Positions 52,487 through 61,304 of a stretch of 64,000 bases of DNA are shown piece after piece; positions within the stretch are counted from its first letter, which is position 1; each line of letters starts with the position of its first letter. A program made the position numbers and the translations under genes. The notes below the pieces were generated by a model. It was not told the origin of the DNA and did no database searches. It saw only the letters and a list, made by a program, of their open reading frames with translations. Source of the DNA: CAZLAK01 sp964557545 (GTDB lineage: Bacteria > Bacillota > Desulfotomaculia > Desulfotomaculales > Pelotomaculaceae); assembly GCA_964557545.1 (NCBI GenBank), contig CAZLAK010000004.1:10299-74298 (forward strand), given 5' to 3'.

Positions 52487-53297
52487 AAAGTATGATATTA
52501 TAGAAAATGCTACGGCAAAATTTGGACAAAGAGAGGCTTTAGCTGTCTTGAAGGGGTACCGGCAGTGGTTTTTGGGGCTGGTAAAGCGGGCGATTTACGA
52601 CTATGCCATGATTAAAGACGGCGACCGGGTGACGGTGGGCATTTCCGGCGGCAAGGACAGCATTTCACTCCTGCACGCTCTCTGGCTTATTTCCCGCACC
52701 ACCCCGCTCGTATTTGATCTGGAAGCAATTTATATAGACTTGGGTTTTGGCATGGACGCTGCCGCGCTGGAGTCAGCCTGCCGGGAGCGGGGCATCCCCT
52801 TTCACACCGTTAAAACCGAAATCGGCAAAGTGGCCACAGAGTCTTTGGGGCGCGGCGGCCCCTGTGCTCTGTGCGCTCACTTGCGGCGCGGGGCCCTCAA
52901 CAACGCGGCCAAAGAGCTTGGCTGCAGTGTGGTGGCTTTAGGCCACCACCTGGACGACGCCATAGAAACTTTTTTTATGAGCCTTTTCTACAACGGCCAG
53001 TTCCGGACCTTTGCACCTCTCACCTACCTCGACCGCGCTAACCTCACCATGATCAGGCCCCTTGTCTACTTAACTGCTGAGGACGTAAGTTACTGGGCAA
53101 AAACGGAAAACCTGCCCGTGCTGCCCAACCCCTGTCCGGCCAGCGGCCGGACGAAGAGGGAAGAGGCCCGTCAATTGGTCGGGGAGCTCGCCGCTCGCTA
53201 CCCGGACTTAAGACTTCGCTTCTTAAACGCTTTTAAAACCCTTGACCCCCGCAACCTGTGGCCCGCACCCCTGCCCAAAAAGCGAGGTGAAATATAA
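52476..53297 (+). CDS. TtcA-like PP-loop ATPase (tRNA 2-thiolation family)
   Basis: This 273-residue protein has the PP-loop GISGGKDSISLLHAL, the CxxC in GPCALCAHLRRGALNNAA, ALGHHLDDAIETFFMSLFYNG and a further Cys in NPCPASGRTKREEA. These match the TtcA/TtuA-like subgroup that adenylates a tRNA base and inserts sulfur using an Fe-S cluster. The target base cannot be read from the sequence. ATG 52476 overlaps the previous stop by 11 nt. TTG 52548, after GAGAGG, is an alternative start that removes 24 residues and may be the true one. It is followed 1 nt later by the sirtuin. Confidence 0.88.
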   Translation: MTGKKYDIIENATAKFGQREALAVLKGYRQWFLGLVKRAIYDYAMIKDGDRVTVGISGGKDSISLLHALWLISRTTPLVFDLEAIYIDLGFGMDAAALESACRERGIPFHTVKTEIGKVATESLGRGGPCALCAHLRRGALNNAAKELGCSVVALGHHLDDAIETFFMSLFYNGQFRTFAPLTYLDRANLTMIRPLVYLTAEDVSYWAKTENLPVLPNPCPASGRTKREEARQLVGELAARYPDLRLRFLNAFKTLDPRNLWPAPLPKKRGEI

Positions 53298-53298
53298 T

Positions 53299-54045
53299 AT
53301 GGATTACGAAAGCGCTGTCCGCCGCGCCGCCGAACTTATCAAAAGCTCAAAGCGCACGTTTGCCCTTACGGGGGCCGGTATCAGCACCGAAAGCGGCATA
53401 CCCGATTTCAGAAGCCCCGGGACGGGGCTTTGGAGCAGGATGGACCCGGTGAAGGTGGCGTCAGTATCTGCCTTTTTAAGCGACCCGGCGGCCTTTTACC
53501 GCTCTTTTGCTGAACTCTGGTCCGGTTACACTAAGGCTGAGCCCAATGCCGCCCACTACGCCCTGGCCCGCTTGGAGAAAGAGGGCAGGCTTTTGGGCGT
53601 GATCACGCAAAATATAGACGGACTGCACATAAAGGCTGGATCTTCTGTGGTGTGGGAGGTGCACGGCAACCTGCGAAAGTGCCGGTGCCTTTCCTGTAAC
53701 CAAAACTACCCTTTTGAGTTTTTGTGGGAAAAGTTCAGATCGGGTGAAAACCCGCCGCGCTGCGGGGAATGCCGGGGTATCTTGCGGCCCAACGTGGTGC
53801 TCTTCGGCGACCCCTTAGGCGAGGAATTTTTTGAGGCAGCGCGGGCACTTGAGCGCTGCCAGCTGCTCATCGTGGTGGGGTCCAGCCTCACCGTGTACCC
53901 GGTAGCCTCCCTGCCGCAAAAAGCCAAAAAGCTCATCATCGTAAACCGCGACCCCACGCCTTACGACAGCCGGGCAGAAGTGGTGATCCGGGGAAGCGCC
54001 TCTTCCGCGCTTACCGGCATCCTGGCGGCTTTGGAGAAAGTTTAA
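53299..54045 (+). CDS. NAD-dependent protein deacylase, sirtuin (SIR2/CobB type)
   Basis: This 248-residue class protein removes acyl groups from lysines using NAD and makes O-acetyl-ADP-ribose. Motifs are ALTGAGISTESGIPDFRSPG (NAD binding), VITQNIDGLHIKAG, catalytic His in VHGNLRKCRC, zinc site CRCLSC ... CGECRG (two CxxC pairs), RPNVVLFGDPL and VVGSSLTVYPVASLP. Start ATG 53299 follows GCGAGGTGA. The frame reads back into the TtcA-like gene but the conserved beginning is here. Acs (5647) is the best-known bacterial substrate type, and the macro-domain protein (23484) could use its product. Confidence 0.96.
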   Translation: MDYESAVRRAAELIKSSKRTFALTGAGISTESGIPDFRSPGTGLWSRMDPVKVASVSAFLSDPAAFYRSFAELWSGYTKAEPNAAHYALARLEKEGRLLGVITQNIDGLHIKAGSSVVWEVHGNLRKCRCLSCNQNYPFEFLWEKFRSGENPPRCGECRGILRPNVVLFGDPLGEEFFEAARALERCQLLIVVGSSLTVYPVASLPQKAKKLIIVNRDPTPYDSRAEVVIRGSASSALTGILAALEKV

Positions 54046-54058
54046 GGGGGTAACTGCC

Positions 54059-54712
54059 ACGATACCGCTTAAAGACAACATCCCCTCGCGGCGCTACCCA
54101 GTGGTCAACGTCCTGTTAATTGCTGCCAACCTGACAGTCTTTTTTTACCAGCTCTCCTTGGGGCGGTACGCCGACCAGTTCATCTACCTGTACGGGGTCA
54201 TTCCCGCCAGCTTTACGGCCGAGGGCCTTAGCGCCGAACAGGCAGTGCGCTTCACCGCCGCCATGTTCCTGCACGGCGGGTGGCTGCACGTTTTGAGCAA
54301 TATGCTGTACCTGTGGATCTTCGGGGACAACGTGGAAGACCGCATGGGCCACCTGCCCTACCTGGTTTTCTACCTCCTCTGCGGTTACCTGGCTTCTTTG
54401 GTACACGTGCTCTCCTACCCCGCGTCCAAAATTCCCATGATCGGGGCCAGCGGGGCCATCGCCGGGGTGCTGGGCGCCTATTTCGTGCTCTACCCCCGCG
54501 CCAGCGTGCTTACCTTGGTATTTATTTTCTTCTTTATCCAGATTGTGCCCATCCCGGCCATTGTATTTTTAGGCCTGTGGTTTTTACTGCAAATCTTAAA
54601 CGCCGCAGCTGCCGGGTACGCCAGCGAGGCTGCCCAGGGAGTGGCTTTTTGGGCCCACACCGGCGGTTTTTTGGCCGGCGTCTGCCTGGTAAAATTTTTT
54701 GACCGGCGCTAA
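54059..54712 (+). CDS. Rhomboid-family intramembrane serine protease, non-AUG start
   Basis: This integral membrane protease of about 217 residues has the catalytic Ser in MIGASGAIAGVLGAYF (~residue 131) and His in FWAHTGGFLAGV (~200). HGGWLHVLSNMLYLWIFGDNVED is the typical oxyanion/loop region, and there are six or more membrane segments. The family begins with an I-P-L-K/R-D-N-I-P-S-R-R-x-P block, which is fully present here (IPLKDNIPSRRYPVVNV) immediately after an ACG codon at 54059, 8 nt from AAGGGGG. A GTG at 54101 would delete this block and has no SD. So translation probably starts at ACG (or ATA 54062), unless the base is miscalled. Confidence 0.88.
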   Translation, partial: TIPLKDNIPSRRYPVVNVLLIAANLTVFFYQLSLGRYADQFIYLYGVIPASFTAEGLSAEQAVRFTAAMFLHGGWLHVLSNMLYLWIFGDNVEDRMGHLPYLVFYLLCGYLASLVHVLSYPASKIPMIGASGAIAGVLGAYFVLYPRASVLTLVFIFFFIQIVPIPAIVFLGLWFLLQILNAAAAGYASEAAQGVAFWAHTGGFLAGVCLVKFFDRR

Positions 54713-54801
54713 AAAATGATTATCCGCTAAAGCCCCGATTAGTCATCCCTTTTTTTGCGTATAATATACTTACACTAAAAGGGGGGTGACGTTTTTAGAA
54801 A

Positions 54802-55338
54802 ATGAAAGCAACGGGCATAGTGCGCCGCATCGACGACCTCGGCCGGGTGGTCATACCTAAAGAGATAAGGAGGACCATGCGTATCAGAGAGGGCGACCCG
54901 CTGGAGATTTTTACCGACCGCGAAGGCGAGGTAATTTTAAAGAAATACTCGCCGATTGGAGAACTGGGCGAGTTTGCCCAGGAATACGCCGAGTCCTTAA
55001 ATGAAGCGCTGGGCCATATATCCTGCATAGCCGATAAGGACTCCATCATCGCCGTGGCCGGCGCCCCGAAGAAGCACTTGCTGAACAAGCAGATAAGCCC
55101 GGCAGTCGAAAAAGTAATGGCTGAGCGGAAAGTGACGCTGTTAAACGAACCCTGCTTTTTGACCCACGACGAAGATGTCAGTTACGCTTCGGCCGTTATT
55201 GCCCCTATTGTCGCCGAGGGCGACGCCGTGGGGGCGGTGATCATTGCCGCTAAGGAACAAGGCGTGGGGATGGGCGAGCTGGAATCCAAGCTGGCCGAAA
55301 CGGCGGCCAGCTTTTTGGCCAAGCAAATGGAAAGCTGA
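54802..55338 (+). CDS. spoVT: Stage V sporulation protein T
   Basis: This 178-residue transcription regulator works in the forespore late in sporulation. The N-terminal AbrB-type swapped-hairpin DNA-binding domain (residues ~1-52) has MKATGIVRRIDDLGRVVIPKEIRRTM. The C-terminal GAF-like domain (~60-175) has ISCIADKDSIIAVAGAPKKH, ASAVIAPIVAEGDAVGAVII. A TATAAT-like element GTATAATATACT lies at 54758-54769. A sigma-G site could not be assigned with confidence. Start ATG 54802, SD AAAGGGGGG at 54777. It supports the spore-former interpretation of the host. Confidence 0.96.
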   Translation: MKATGIVRRIDDLGRVVIPKEIRRTMRIREGDPLEIFTDREGEVILKKYSPIGELGEFAQEYAESLNEALGHISCIADKDSIIAVAGAPKKHLLNKQISPAVEKVMAERKVTLLNEPCFLTHDEDVSYASAVIAPIVAEGDAVGAVIIAAKEQGVGMGELESKLAETAASFLAKQMES

Positions 55339-55370
55339 AAAGAAAGGCTGTGCGGGTTTGCCTTTCCTGC

Positions 55371-55420
55371 AAGGTGCCTTTTTGCCGCAGAGCAAAGAAA
55401 AGGCGCCTTTTGTTTTTTTT
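55371..55420 (+). terminator. Terminator after spoVT
   Basis: AAGGTGCCTTTT ... AAAAGGCGCCTT (one U-G pair), then TTGTTTTTTTTGC. Confidence 0.9.
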
Positions 55421-55518
55421 GCAAAATTTTAAACTGCTTCTAAAGGAATAATAAGGGTGGTGTCGAAAAAATTAACTGAAAAACTGGTTAGCCAAGAAGG
55501 CGGGGAAGGGGAAAGATT

Positions 55519-56304
55519 TTGGAAATCACCACTGTGCTGGGGGTACTGATAGCCGTTGTCTGCCTCTCAACGGCCTTTGTTTTAGACGGCGGCCACCTCA
55601 CAGCCCTTTTAAAGCCCACGGCGGCCATGATTGTCTTCGGTGGCACCATCGGCGCCACCATCGTGAGCTTTTCCCTGCAGGAAATCATGACGGTGCCCAA
55701 GCTCTTCAGAATTATTCTTTTTCAAAAGATGCCCGACGAGGTGGCCCTCATCGAGCAGATCGTAGGCCTGGCCGACAAGGTGCGCCGCGAGGGGCTTTTG
55801 TACCTGGAAAACCAGCTCCCCAACATCGCGGACCCTTTCATGCGCAAGGGCATACAGCTGGTAGTGGACGGCACCGACCCCGAACTGGTGCGCCACATCA
55901 TGGAAACGGAGATGTACGCCATTCAGGAGCGGCACCACATAGGGGCCAGCATCTTTGAGGCCGCCGGCGGTTACGCCCCTACCATGGGCATTTTGGGCAC
56001 GGTGATGGGTTTAGTGCACGTCTTGAGCAACCTGGAGAGCCCAGAAGAACTGGGACCCTCCATTGCCCTGGCCTTTATCGCCACCCTCTACGGCGTGGGC
56101 TCAGCCAACGTGCTCTGGCTTCCCATTGCCGAAAAGTTAAAGAACATAAGCAAGAAAGAAAACATGCTGCGCGAGCTCATGCTGGAAGGGATCATGTCCA
56201 TCCAGGCCGGCTACAACCCCATTTTAGTGCGCGAGCGGCTGACCGCTTTTTTAAAACCCAAGGCCAAGGAAGAAAGCAAAAGCGGAAGCGGGGGCGAGGA
56301 ATAG
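55519..56304 (+). CDS. motA: Flagellar motor stator protein MotA
   Basis: This 261-residue stator membrane protein has four hydrophobic segments (ITTVLGVLIAVVCLSTAFVL; TAAMIVFGGTIGATIV; YAPTMGILGTVMGLVHVL; ALAFIATLYGVGSANVLW) and a large cytoplasmic loop with the charged residues that contact FliG. GGYAPTMGILGTVMGL is a MotA hallmark. Start TTG 55519 follows GGGGAAGGGG. The stop directly abuts the motB start (0 nt), so the two are co-translated. An upstream TAAA ... GTCGAAAA (55441-55469) only roughly resembles a sigma-28 site. Confidence 0.95.
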   Translation: MEITTVLGVLIAVVCLSTAFVLDGGHLTALLKPTAAMIVFGGTIGATIVSFSLQEIMTVPKLFRIILFQKMPDEVALIEQIVGLADKVRREGLLYLENQLPNIADPFMRKGIQLVVDGTDPELVRHIMETEMYAIQERHHIGASIFEAAGGYAPTMGILGTVMGLVHVLSNLESPEELGPSIALAFIATLYGVGSANVLWLPIAEKLKNISKKENMLRELMLEGIMSIQAGYNPILVRERLTAFLKPKAKEESKSGSGGEE

Positions 56305-57084
56305 GTGCCGAAGAAAATCACGAGGGGGACGGTTGCCCACAGCAAGAAGGCAAGCCACGAGCGCTGGCTCATAACTTACTCCGACTTGATCACCCTGCTC
56401 CTCATCTTCTTTGTGGTCATGTACTCGCTTAGCAGCATCAACGCCAGGAAGTTCAAGGCTTTGGCTGTATCGCTGGCCCACGCCATGGGCGGCGGGCGCT
56501 CCGTGCTCACCGACACCGGCCCCTCGCTGGCCCCCGGCGTGTCCCCTCCTGGCCTTGAGCAGGAGGAACAGATGGCCAAAGAAATGGCCGAAAACGCCGG
56601 CCTTGAGGAGATCAAGCAGGAACTGGAGAGGTTCATCGCCGAAAACGGCCTGACCGGCAGGGTGTCCGTATCACTGGAGGAAAGGGGCGTGGTGCTGAGC
56701 TTTCAGGAGGTGGCGCTCTTCCCCTTGGGTTCAGCTGAGCTTACACCCGAGGCCAGGGAGACTGTGCGCAAGCTGGGCCCGATCTTAAATAAGGTGCCCA
56801 ACTACCTCAGGGTGGAAGGGCACACCGACGACCTGCCCATCAACACCGAGCGCTTTCCCTCCAACTGGGAGCTATCCGTGGCCAGGGCCACCAGCGTGGT
56901 GCAGGAGATGACCGGCAGGCTGGGCATTGCGCCGCACCGGCTGTCGGCCACCGGCTACGGCGAGTACCGGCCACGGGCGCCCAACGACAGTGTGGAAAAC
57001 CGGCAGAAAAACCGGCGGGTGGACATCGTGATTTTGCGCAGCAGGTACGAGACGGCCGAGCCGGTTGCGGCGATTTGGCAATAA
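56305..57084 (+). CDS. motB: Flagellar motor stator protein MotB
   Basis: This 259-residue peptidoglycan-anchored stator subunit has a basic cytoplasmic start and a single transmembrane helix with the ion-carrying aspartate D27 in LITYSDLITLLLIFFVVMYS. A plug/linker follows, then a C-terminal OmpA-like peptidoglycan-binding domain (~120-245: VALFPLGSAELTPEA, VEGHTDDLPINTERFPSNWELS, GYGEYRPRAPNDSVENRQKNRRVDI). Start GTG 56305. Together with MotA it forms the torque unit. It is encoded next to cheWAB rather than the flagellar basal-body genes. Confidence 0.96.
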   Translation: MPKKITRGTVAHSKKASHERWLITYSDLITLLLIFFVVMYSLSSINARKFKALAVSLAHAMGGGRSVLTDTGPSLAPGVSPPGLEQEEQMAKEMAENAGLEEIKQELERFIAENGLTGRVSVSLEERGVVLSFQEVALFPLGSAELTPEARETVRKLGPILNKVPNYLRVEGHTDDLPINTERFPSNWELSVARATSVVQEMTGRLGIAPHRLSATGYGEYRPRAPNDSVENRQKNRRVDIVILRSRYETAEPVAAIWQ

Positions 57085-57145
57085 AAGGGCAGCAGTGCTT
57101 ATGCCTTTTTATCCGATTTTTACTTAACGAGAGGAGCGTGTTTTC

Positions 57146-57637
57146 ATGTCAAAGTTGGAGAAAGAAGCGGGCAGCAGGGAGGACCAGCTGGTGGTGTTCC
57201 AGCTGGCCCAGCAGACGTACGGCATCGACATCGCCTCGGTCTACGAGATCATCAGGATGGAGAAGATCACTAGGGTGCCGCGCACGCCGGACTTCATCGA
57301 GGGCGTGATAAATTTGCGCGGCAAGATCATCCCCGTAATCGATCTCTGTAAGCGCTTCAACCTGGCCGAAACCGAAAAGACCAGCTCCAGCCGCATCATC
57401 ATCGTGGACGTGGGAGGCAACACCATCGGCATCATCGTGGACGCTGTCTCCGAGGTCTTGAGCGTCCCGGCCGACAGCATCGAGCCGCCGCCGCCCATGA
57501 TCCACGGCATTGACGCCGCCTACTTAAGGGGCATTGCCATTTTGGACGACCGGCTCATCATCCTCTTAAACTTGGACAAACTCCTTTACGAGCAGGAAAA
57601 GAGTGAACTTTCTGATTTTGCCGCTGAGACGGCGTAG
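57146..57637 (+). CDS. cheW: Chemotaxis coupling protein CheW
   Basis: This 163-residue adaptor links chemoreceptors to CheA. It has the full CheW fold: QLVVFQLAQQTYGIDIASVYEIIRM, PDFIEGVINLRGKIIPVIDL and IIIVDVGGNTIGIIVDAVSEVL. Start ATG 57146 follows GAGAGGAG. It is upstream of cheA by 15 nt. It would couple receptors such as the soluble Rossmann-MCP protein at 44412. Confidence 0.96.
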   Translation: MSKLEKEAGSREDQLVVFQLAQQTYGIDIASVYEIIRMEKITRVPRTPDFIEGVINLRGKIIPVIDLCKRFNLAETEKTSSSRIIIVDVGGNTIGIIVDAVSEVLSVPADSIEPPPPMIHGIDAAYLRGIAILDDRLIILLNLDKLLYEQEKSELSDFAAETA

Positions 57638-57652
57638 GGGTGCTGGTTAAAG

Positions 57653-59782
57653 GTGTTCTCTAACGAAGAAATATCCGTCTTTTTGGACGAACTGGAAGAA
57701 AAAATCCAGGTACTAAACGAAAACATCCTCCTCCTGGAGCGGGAAGGCGGCAGTGAAGAGGTGCTGCAGGAGATCTTCCGCGCCGCCCACACCATCAAGG
57801 GCTCCTCGGCAGTGATGGGTTACGACAAGATGGCCGAACTGACCCACGAGATGGAAAACCTGTTCGACCTCTTAAGAAAGGGCATCCTGCCCGTCACCCG
57901 CGAGATCGTGGACGCCCTCTTTACTGCGCTGGACACGCTGCACGCCCTGCGCGACGAGATCTTGGGACAGGCGGCCGATGTGGACGTAGAGGGGGCAATT
58001 GAGGCCCTGCGCTCCTGCCGGGAGGCGGCCATGGAAGCTGAGGGCGCGCCGGGCAACGGCTTGTCCGCAGTAGAGAAAGGCCAAAATGGAGGGGAAGGGC
58101 GCTTTGAGCTCACCGCAGCCGAAGAAGAGGTTATACGGGAGGCCGAAGTGCGGGGCTTTGCGGCCTACTGGGTGGCGGTGCGGCTGGAACCGGGCACGCA
58201 GATGAAGCAGGTGCGGGCGTTTTTGGTCTTCGAAAACCTGCAGCAGGCGGGCGAGGTGATCGCCTCCCGGCCGTCAGCTGAGAACCTGCAGGAGGGGCGC
58301 TTCGGGGACTCTTTTGCGCTGGTCCTGCTCACGCGTGAAGACCCGGACCGGGTGAGGAACCTCCTCATGTCCATCGCCGAGGTGGCGGAGGTGAGTGTGG
58401 AGAGGATAATACTGCCGGCCGAGCCTGCCGGGATGGCCGGTCCGGCAGAGGAGGGAAGGGAAGAGGAGGCGGCGGCGAAAAGCTCTTTTTTAGTCGGCCG
58501 GACATCTAAAACAGCCGAAGCCGCCGCCTCAGCCCAGGCGGCGGCCCGGACCGGGGCATCTGAGGTGCGCGCCGTGCAGACCGTACGGGTGGACGTGCAG
58601 CGGCTGGACACCCTCATGAACCTGGTGGGCGAGCTGGTCATCGACCGCACCCGCTTAAACCGCTTTGCCGAGATCTTTGAGAGCCGCTTTGGCGGCGAGT
58701 CGGGCGACATGGTGGACACCCTAAACGAGATCTCCAGCCACTTGGGCCAGATCACCGGCGACTTGCAGGAGCACATCATGAAGGCCCGCATGCTGCCGGT
58801 GGCCCAGGTCTTCAACCGCTTCCCCCGCATGGTGCGCGACTTGGCCCAAAAGCTGGGCAAGGAGATCAACTTCATCGTCGAGGGCCACGAAACAGAGCTC
58901 GACCGCAACGTCATTGAGGTAATAGGCGATCCCTTAATCCACCTCATCAGAAACGCCATCGACCACGGCATAGAGCCGCCGGATGAGCGGGCGGCGCGCG
59001 GCAAGCCGCCGGCGGGGACGCTCGTCTTAAAGGCTTCTTACATGGAAAACCACATCATTATCACCGTGCAGGACGACGGCCGGGGCATAGACCCCCAGAT
59101 CTTGCGCGAGCGGGCGGTGGAGCGGGGCCTTTTGGACCGGGAGGCCTCAGCCCGGCTTTCCGACCGGGAGGCGTTGAATCTGATTTTCTTGTCCGGTTTT
59201 TCTACGGCGGAAGAGGTGAGCGACCTCTCCGGCCGGGGGGTAGGCATGGACATAGTCAGAAACCAGATCGAGAATATCAACGGCACGGTGGACGTGGAGA
59301 GCACGCCGGGCAGGGGCACTACTTTCACCATCCGCCTGCCGCTCACCCTGGCCATCATCGACGCCCTCATGGTGGAGGTGGCCGGCGAGCAGTTCGCCCT
59401 GCCGCTGTCCCACGTGGTGGAGACCCTGAGCATTAAGCCCTCCGAAATAAAGAAGGTCAAGCACAGCGAAGTGATCCTGGTGCGGGGCTCCATCCTGCCC
59501 CTGGTGCGCTTAAGCGAAGTTTTCGGCCTGCCGGGGGGCGGTGAAGGGGAGAGGCTCTTCGTGGTGGTTTTGAGCGCCGGCGAGCGCCGCTTCGGCGCCG
59601 TGGTGGACGCCCTTTTGGGGGAACTCGAGATCGTGATCAAGTCGCTGGGCAGCTTTTTGGGCAAGGTGCCCTGCATTTCGGGGGCCACCATTTTGGGTGA
59701 CGGCCAGGTAGCCCTGATCGTGGACGTGCGCAGCCTGGTCAAGGAGACCGGCATTGAGGAGACTGCCTATGCCGCCAGCTAG
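57653..59782 (+). CDS. cheA: Chemotaxis histidine kinase CheA
   Basis: This 709-residue kinase phosphorylates CheY/CheB. The HPt domain P1 (residues ~1-110) carries the phospho-histidine H46 in RAAHTIKGSSAVMG. A variable region P2 (~150-265) resembles a CheY-binding domain. Dimerisation P3 is VQRLDTLMNLVGELVIDRTRL. Kinase P4 has the N box HLIRNAIDHGIEPP, QDDGRGIDPQ and GRGVGMDIVRNQI. The regulatory P5 CheW-like domain (~570-705) has EQFALPLSHVVETL and LPLVRLSEVFGLPGG. Start GTG 57653. Its end overlaps cheB by 14 nt. CheY and CheR are not in the window. Confidence 0.96.
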   Translation: MFSNEEISVFLDELEEKIQVLNENILLLEREGGSEEVLQEIFRAAHTIKGSSAVMGYDKMAELTHEMENLFDLLRKGILPVTREIVDALFTALDTLHALRDEILGQAADVDVEGAIEALRSCREAAMEAEGAPGNGLSAVEKGQNGGEGRFELTAAEEEVIREAEVRGFAAYWVAVRLEPGTQMKQVRAFLVFENLQQAGEVIASRPSAENLQEGRFGDSFALVLLTREDPDRVRNLLMSIAEVAEVSVERIILPAEPAGMAGPAEEGREEEAAAKSSFLVGRTSKTAEAAASAQAAARTGASEVRAVQTVRVDVQRLDTLMNLVGELVIDRTRLNRFAEIFESRFGGESGDMVDTLNEISSHLGQITGDLQEHIMKARMLPVAQVFNRFPRMVRDLAQKLGKEINFIVEGHETELDRNVIEVIGDPLIHLIRNAIDHGIEPPDERAARGKPPAGTLVLKASYMENHIIITVQDDGRGIDPQILRERAVERGLLDREASARLSDREALNLIFLSGFSTAEEVSDLSGRGVGMDIVRNQIENINGTVDVESTPGRGTTFTIRLPLTLAIIDALMVEVAGEQFALPLSHVVETLSIKPSEIKKVKHSEVILVRGSILPLVRLSEVFGLPGGGEGERLFVVVLSAGERRFGAVVDALLGELEIVIKSLGSFLGKVPCISGATILGDGQVALIVDVRSLVKETGIEETAYAAS

Positions 59783-60848
59783 CGGGAAGATAAGGGTGCT
59801 GGTGGTGGACGACTCGGCCTTCATGCGCCAGATCTTGGCCAGAGAACTGGGGAGCCGGCCCGGCATTGAAGTGGCGGGGACGGCGAAGAATGGCCGGGAG
59901 GCGCTGGAGAAAGCGGCGGCGCTCAAGCCCGACGTGATCACCATGGACGTGGAGATGCCGGTGATGGACGGCCTGGAAGCGCTGCGCCGGATCATGCGTA
60001 CCTGCCCCTGTCCGGTGATCATGTTCAGCAGCCACACCACGGAAGGGGCGCACTCAACCGTAGAGGCGCTGTCTTTGGGGGCGGTGGACTTCGTCACTAA
60101 GCCGGCAAGGCGCATGGACTTCCCTCGCCTGGCGGATGAACTGGCGGCCAAGGTGCGGGCCGCGGCGGCGGTGAGCGCGTCCGGCGCGGCGCGGGCGGCC
60201 CGGGCGTCAGAAACGAGAGCTGCGCCTCCAACGCCAGCCAAAGCTTCCGCCCCGGCGGCGCGGGGCGGAGTGCGGGCGCGCCTGGTGGTGATAGGCTGCT
60301 CTACAGGCGGCCCGACCGCCCTGCAAGCAGTGGTGCCGGCCCTGCCGGCGGATTTTCCGGCATCCGTGGTGGTGGTGCAGCACATACCCAAGGGCTTTTC
60401 CGGGCCGCTGGCTGAGCACCTGGCCAAAAAATCGCGCCTTCCTGTAAAGCACGCCGAAAACGGCGACCCGGTGGAGCCGGGCCGGGTGCTGGTGGCCCCG
60501 GCGGGTTTTGATTTGACTTTCAGCGACGGCCCGGCCGGGGCGCGCGTGGTCTTAAGCCCGGGGACGGCCCCTCTGCCCCCCGGGGGCTTCAGGCCATCGG
60601 TGGACGGGGTGATGACGTCGGCTGCGCGCACGTTCGGCCCGGCTGTGGTGGGTGTGCTCATGACCGGCATGGGCAGGGACGGGGCGGCGGGCATGGCCGA
60701 GATCAAGCGGGCTGGCGGGCGCACCATCGCGGAAGCCGAGAGCACCTGCGTGGTCTTCGGCATGCCGCGAGCGGCCATCGAGGCCGGAGCCGTGGAGCGG
60801 GTGGTGCCGCTGCACCAGATCGCCGCCGAGATCGTCTCCTCGGTTTAA
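59769..60848 (+). CDS. cheB: Chemotaxis protein-glutamate methylesterase CheB
   Basis: This 359-residue enzyme demethylates and deamidates receptors for adaptation. The receiver domain has D14/D15 and phospho-acceptor D60 in VITMDVEMPVMDGLEAL. An Ala-rich linker (~135-165) precedes the methylesterase domain, with catalytic Ser in VIGCSTGGPTALQA, His in VVQHIPKGFSGPLAEHLA and Asp in VLMTGMGRDGAAGMAEI. ATG 59769 lies 8 nt after GAGGAG inside the cheA end; TTG 59754 is in frame but lacks an SD. Since the Rossmann-MCP protein has a short methylation region, other receptors elsewhere are likely its substrates. Confidence 0.95.
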   Translation: MPPASGKIRVLVVDDSAFMRQILARELGSRPGIEVAGTAKNGREALEKAAALKPDVITMDVEMPVMDGLEALRRIMRTCPCPVIMFSSHTTEGAHSTVEALSLGAVDFVTKPARRMDFPRLADELAAKVRAAAAVSASGAARAARASETRAAPPTPAKASAPAARGGVRARLVVIGCSTGGPTALQAVVPALPADFPASVVVVQHIPKGFSGPLAEHLAKKSRLPVKHAENGDPVEPGRVLVAPAGFDLTFSDGPAGARVVLSPGTAPLPPGGFRPSVDGVMTSAARTFGPAVVGVLMTGMGRDGAAGMAEIKRAGGRTIAEAESTCVVFGMPRAAIEAGAVERVVPLHQIAAEIVSSV

Positions 60849-60890
60849 AACGCCAGCTTGAAATAATTGTCTAGAAACGCCCGGCACCCC

Positions 60891-60918
60891 TAAAGGCCGT
60901 GGTGTTTTTTGCCGATAA
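60891..60918 (+). promoter_or_regulatory. Sigma-28 (SigD/FliA) promoter of flgM
   Basis: TAAA (60891-60894), 16 nt, GCCGATAA (60911-60918), an essentially perfect sigma-28 promoter, 57 nt before flgM. It makes flgM-flgN-flgK-flgL a class of late flagellar genes and gives FlgM autoregulation. Confidence 0.88.
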
Positions 60919-60974
60919 AGTGTTAGCGGGGCGCGCAAGAGCACGGCACCGCCCCCCAAAAGAGGTGATGCGGC

Positions 60975-61304
60975 GTGAAAGTAAACGGCACCGGCAGTTA
61001 CGAAGCTGTGCGGGCTTACTTTAACCAGGTAAAAAAGGAAAAGGAAAAGAGTGCCCCGGCCGCCCGGGAAGGGCGCGCCGACCGGGTCGAGCTTTCGCCG
61101 GCGGCTCAAAAACTAGTGGAGTACACGGCGGCGCTTAGGGAGCTTCCAGACGTGCGCTCTAAACTGGTCGAAGAGCTGCGCCGGGAAGTGTCTGCCGGAA
61201 CTTACCGGCCGGACGCCGGGAAAATAGCAGAAGGGATAATGAAAGAGCGGGCGCTGGAGAAAGAAGCGCTGGCCGTCCGAGAGGTGCGGGACGGTGGGAA
61301 GTAA
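60975..61304 (+). CDS. flgM: Anti-sigma-28 factor FlgM
   Basis: This 109-residue protein holds sigma-28 until the hook is complete and is then exported. It starts KVNGTGSYEAVRAYFNQ with a disordered charged stretch. The C-terminal sigma-binding half has ADRVELSPAAQKLVEYTAAL, then RELPDVRSKLVEELRREVSAGTYRPDAGKIAEGIM, the FlgM hallmark. Start GTG 60975 follows AGAGGTGAT. The end overlaps flgN by 11 nt. It is driven by the sigma-28 promoter at 60891. Confidence 0.93.
   Translation: MKVNGTGSYEAVRAYFNQVKKEKEKSAPAAREGRADRVELSPAAQKLVEYTAALRELPDVRSKLVEELRREVSAGTYRPDAGKIAEGIMKERALEKEALAVREVRDGGK

Noticed and set aside
54101..54712. Rhomboid starting at GTG 54101
   Set aside because: It would remove the conserved N-terminal block and has no SD. 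ACG 54059 fits better.
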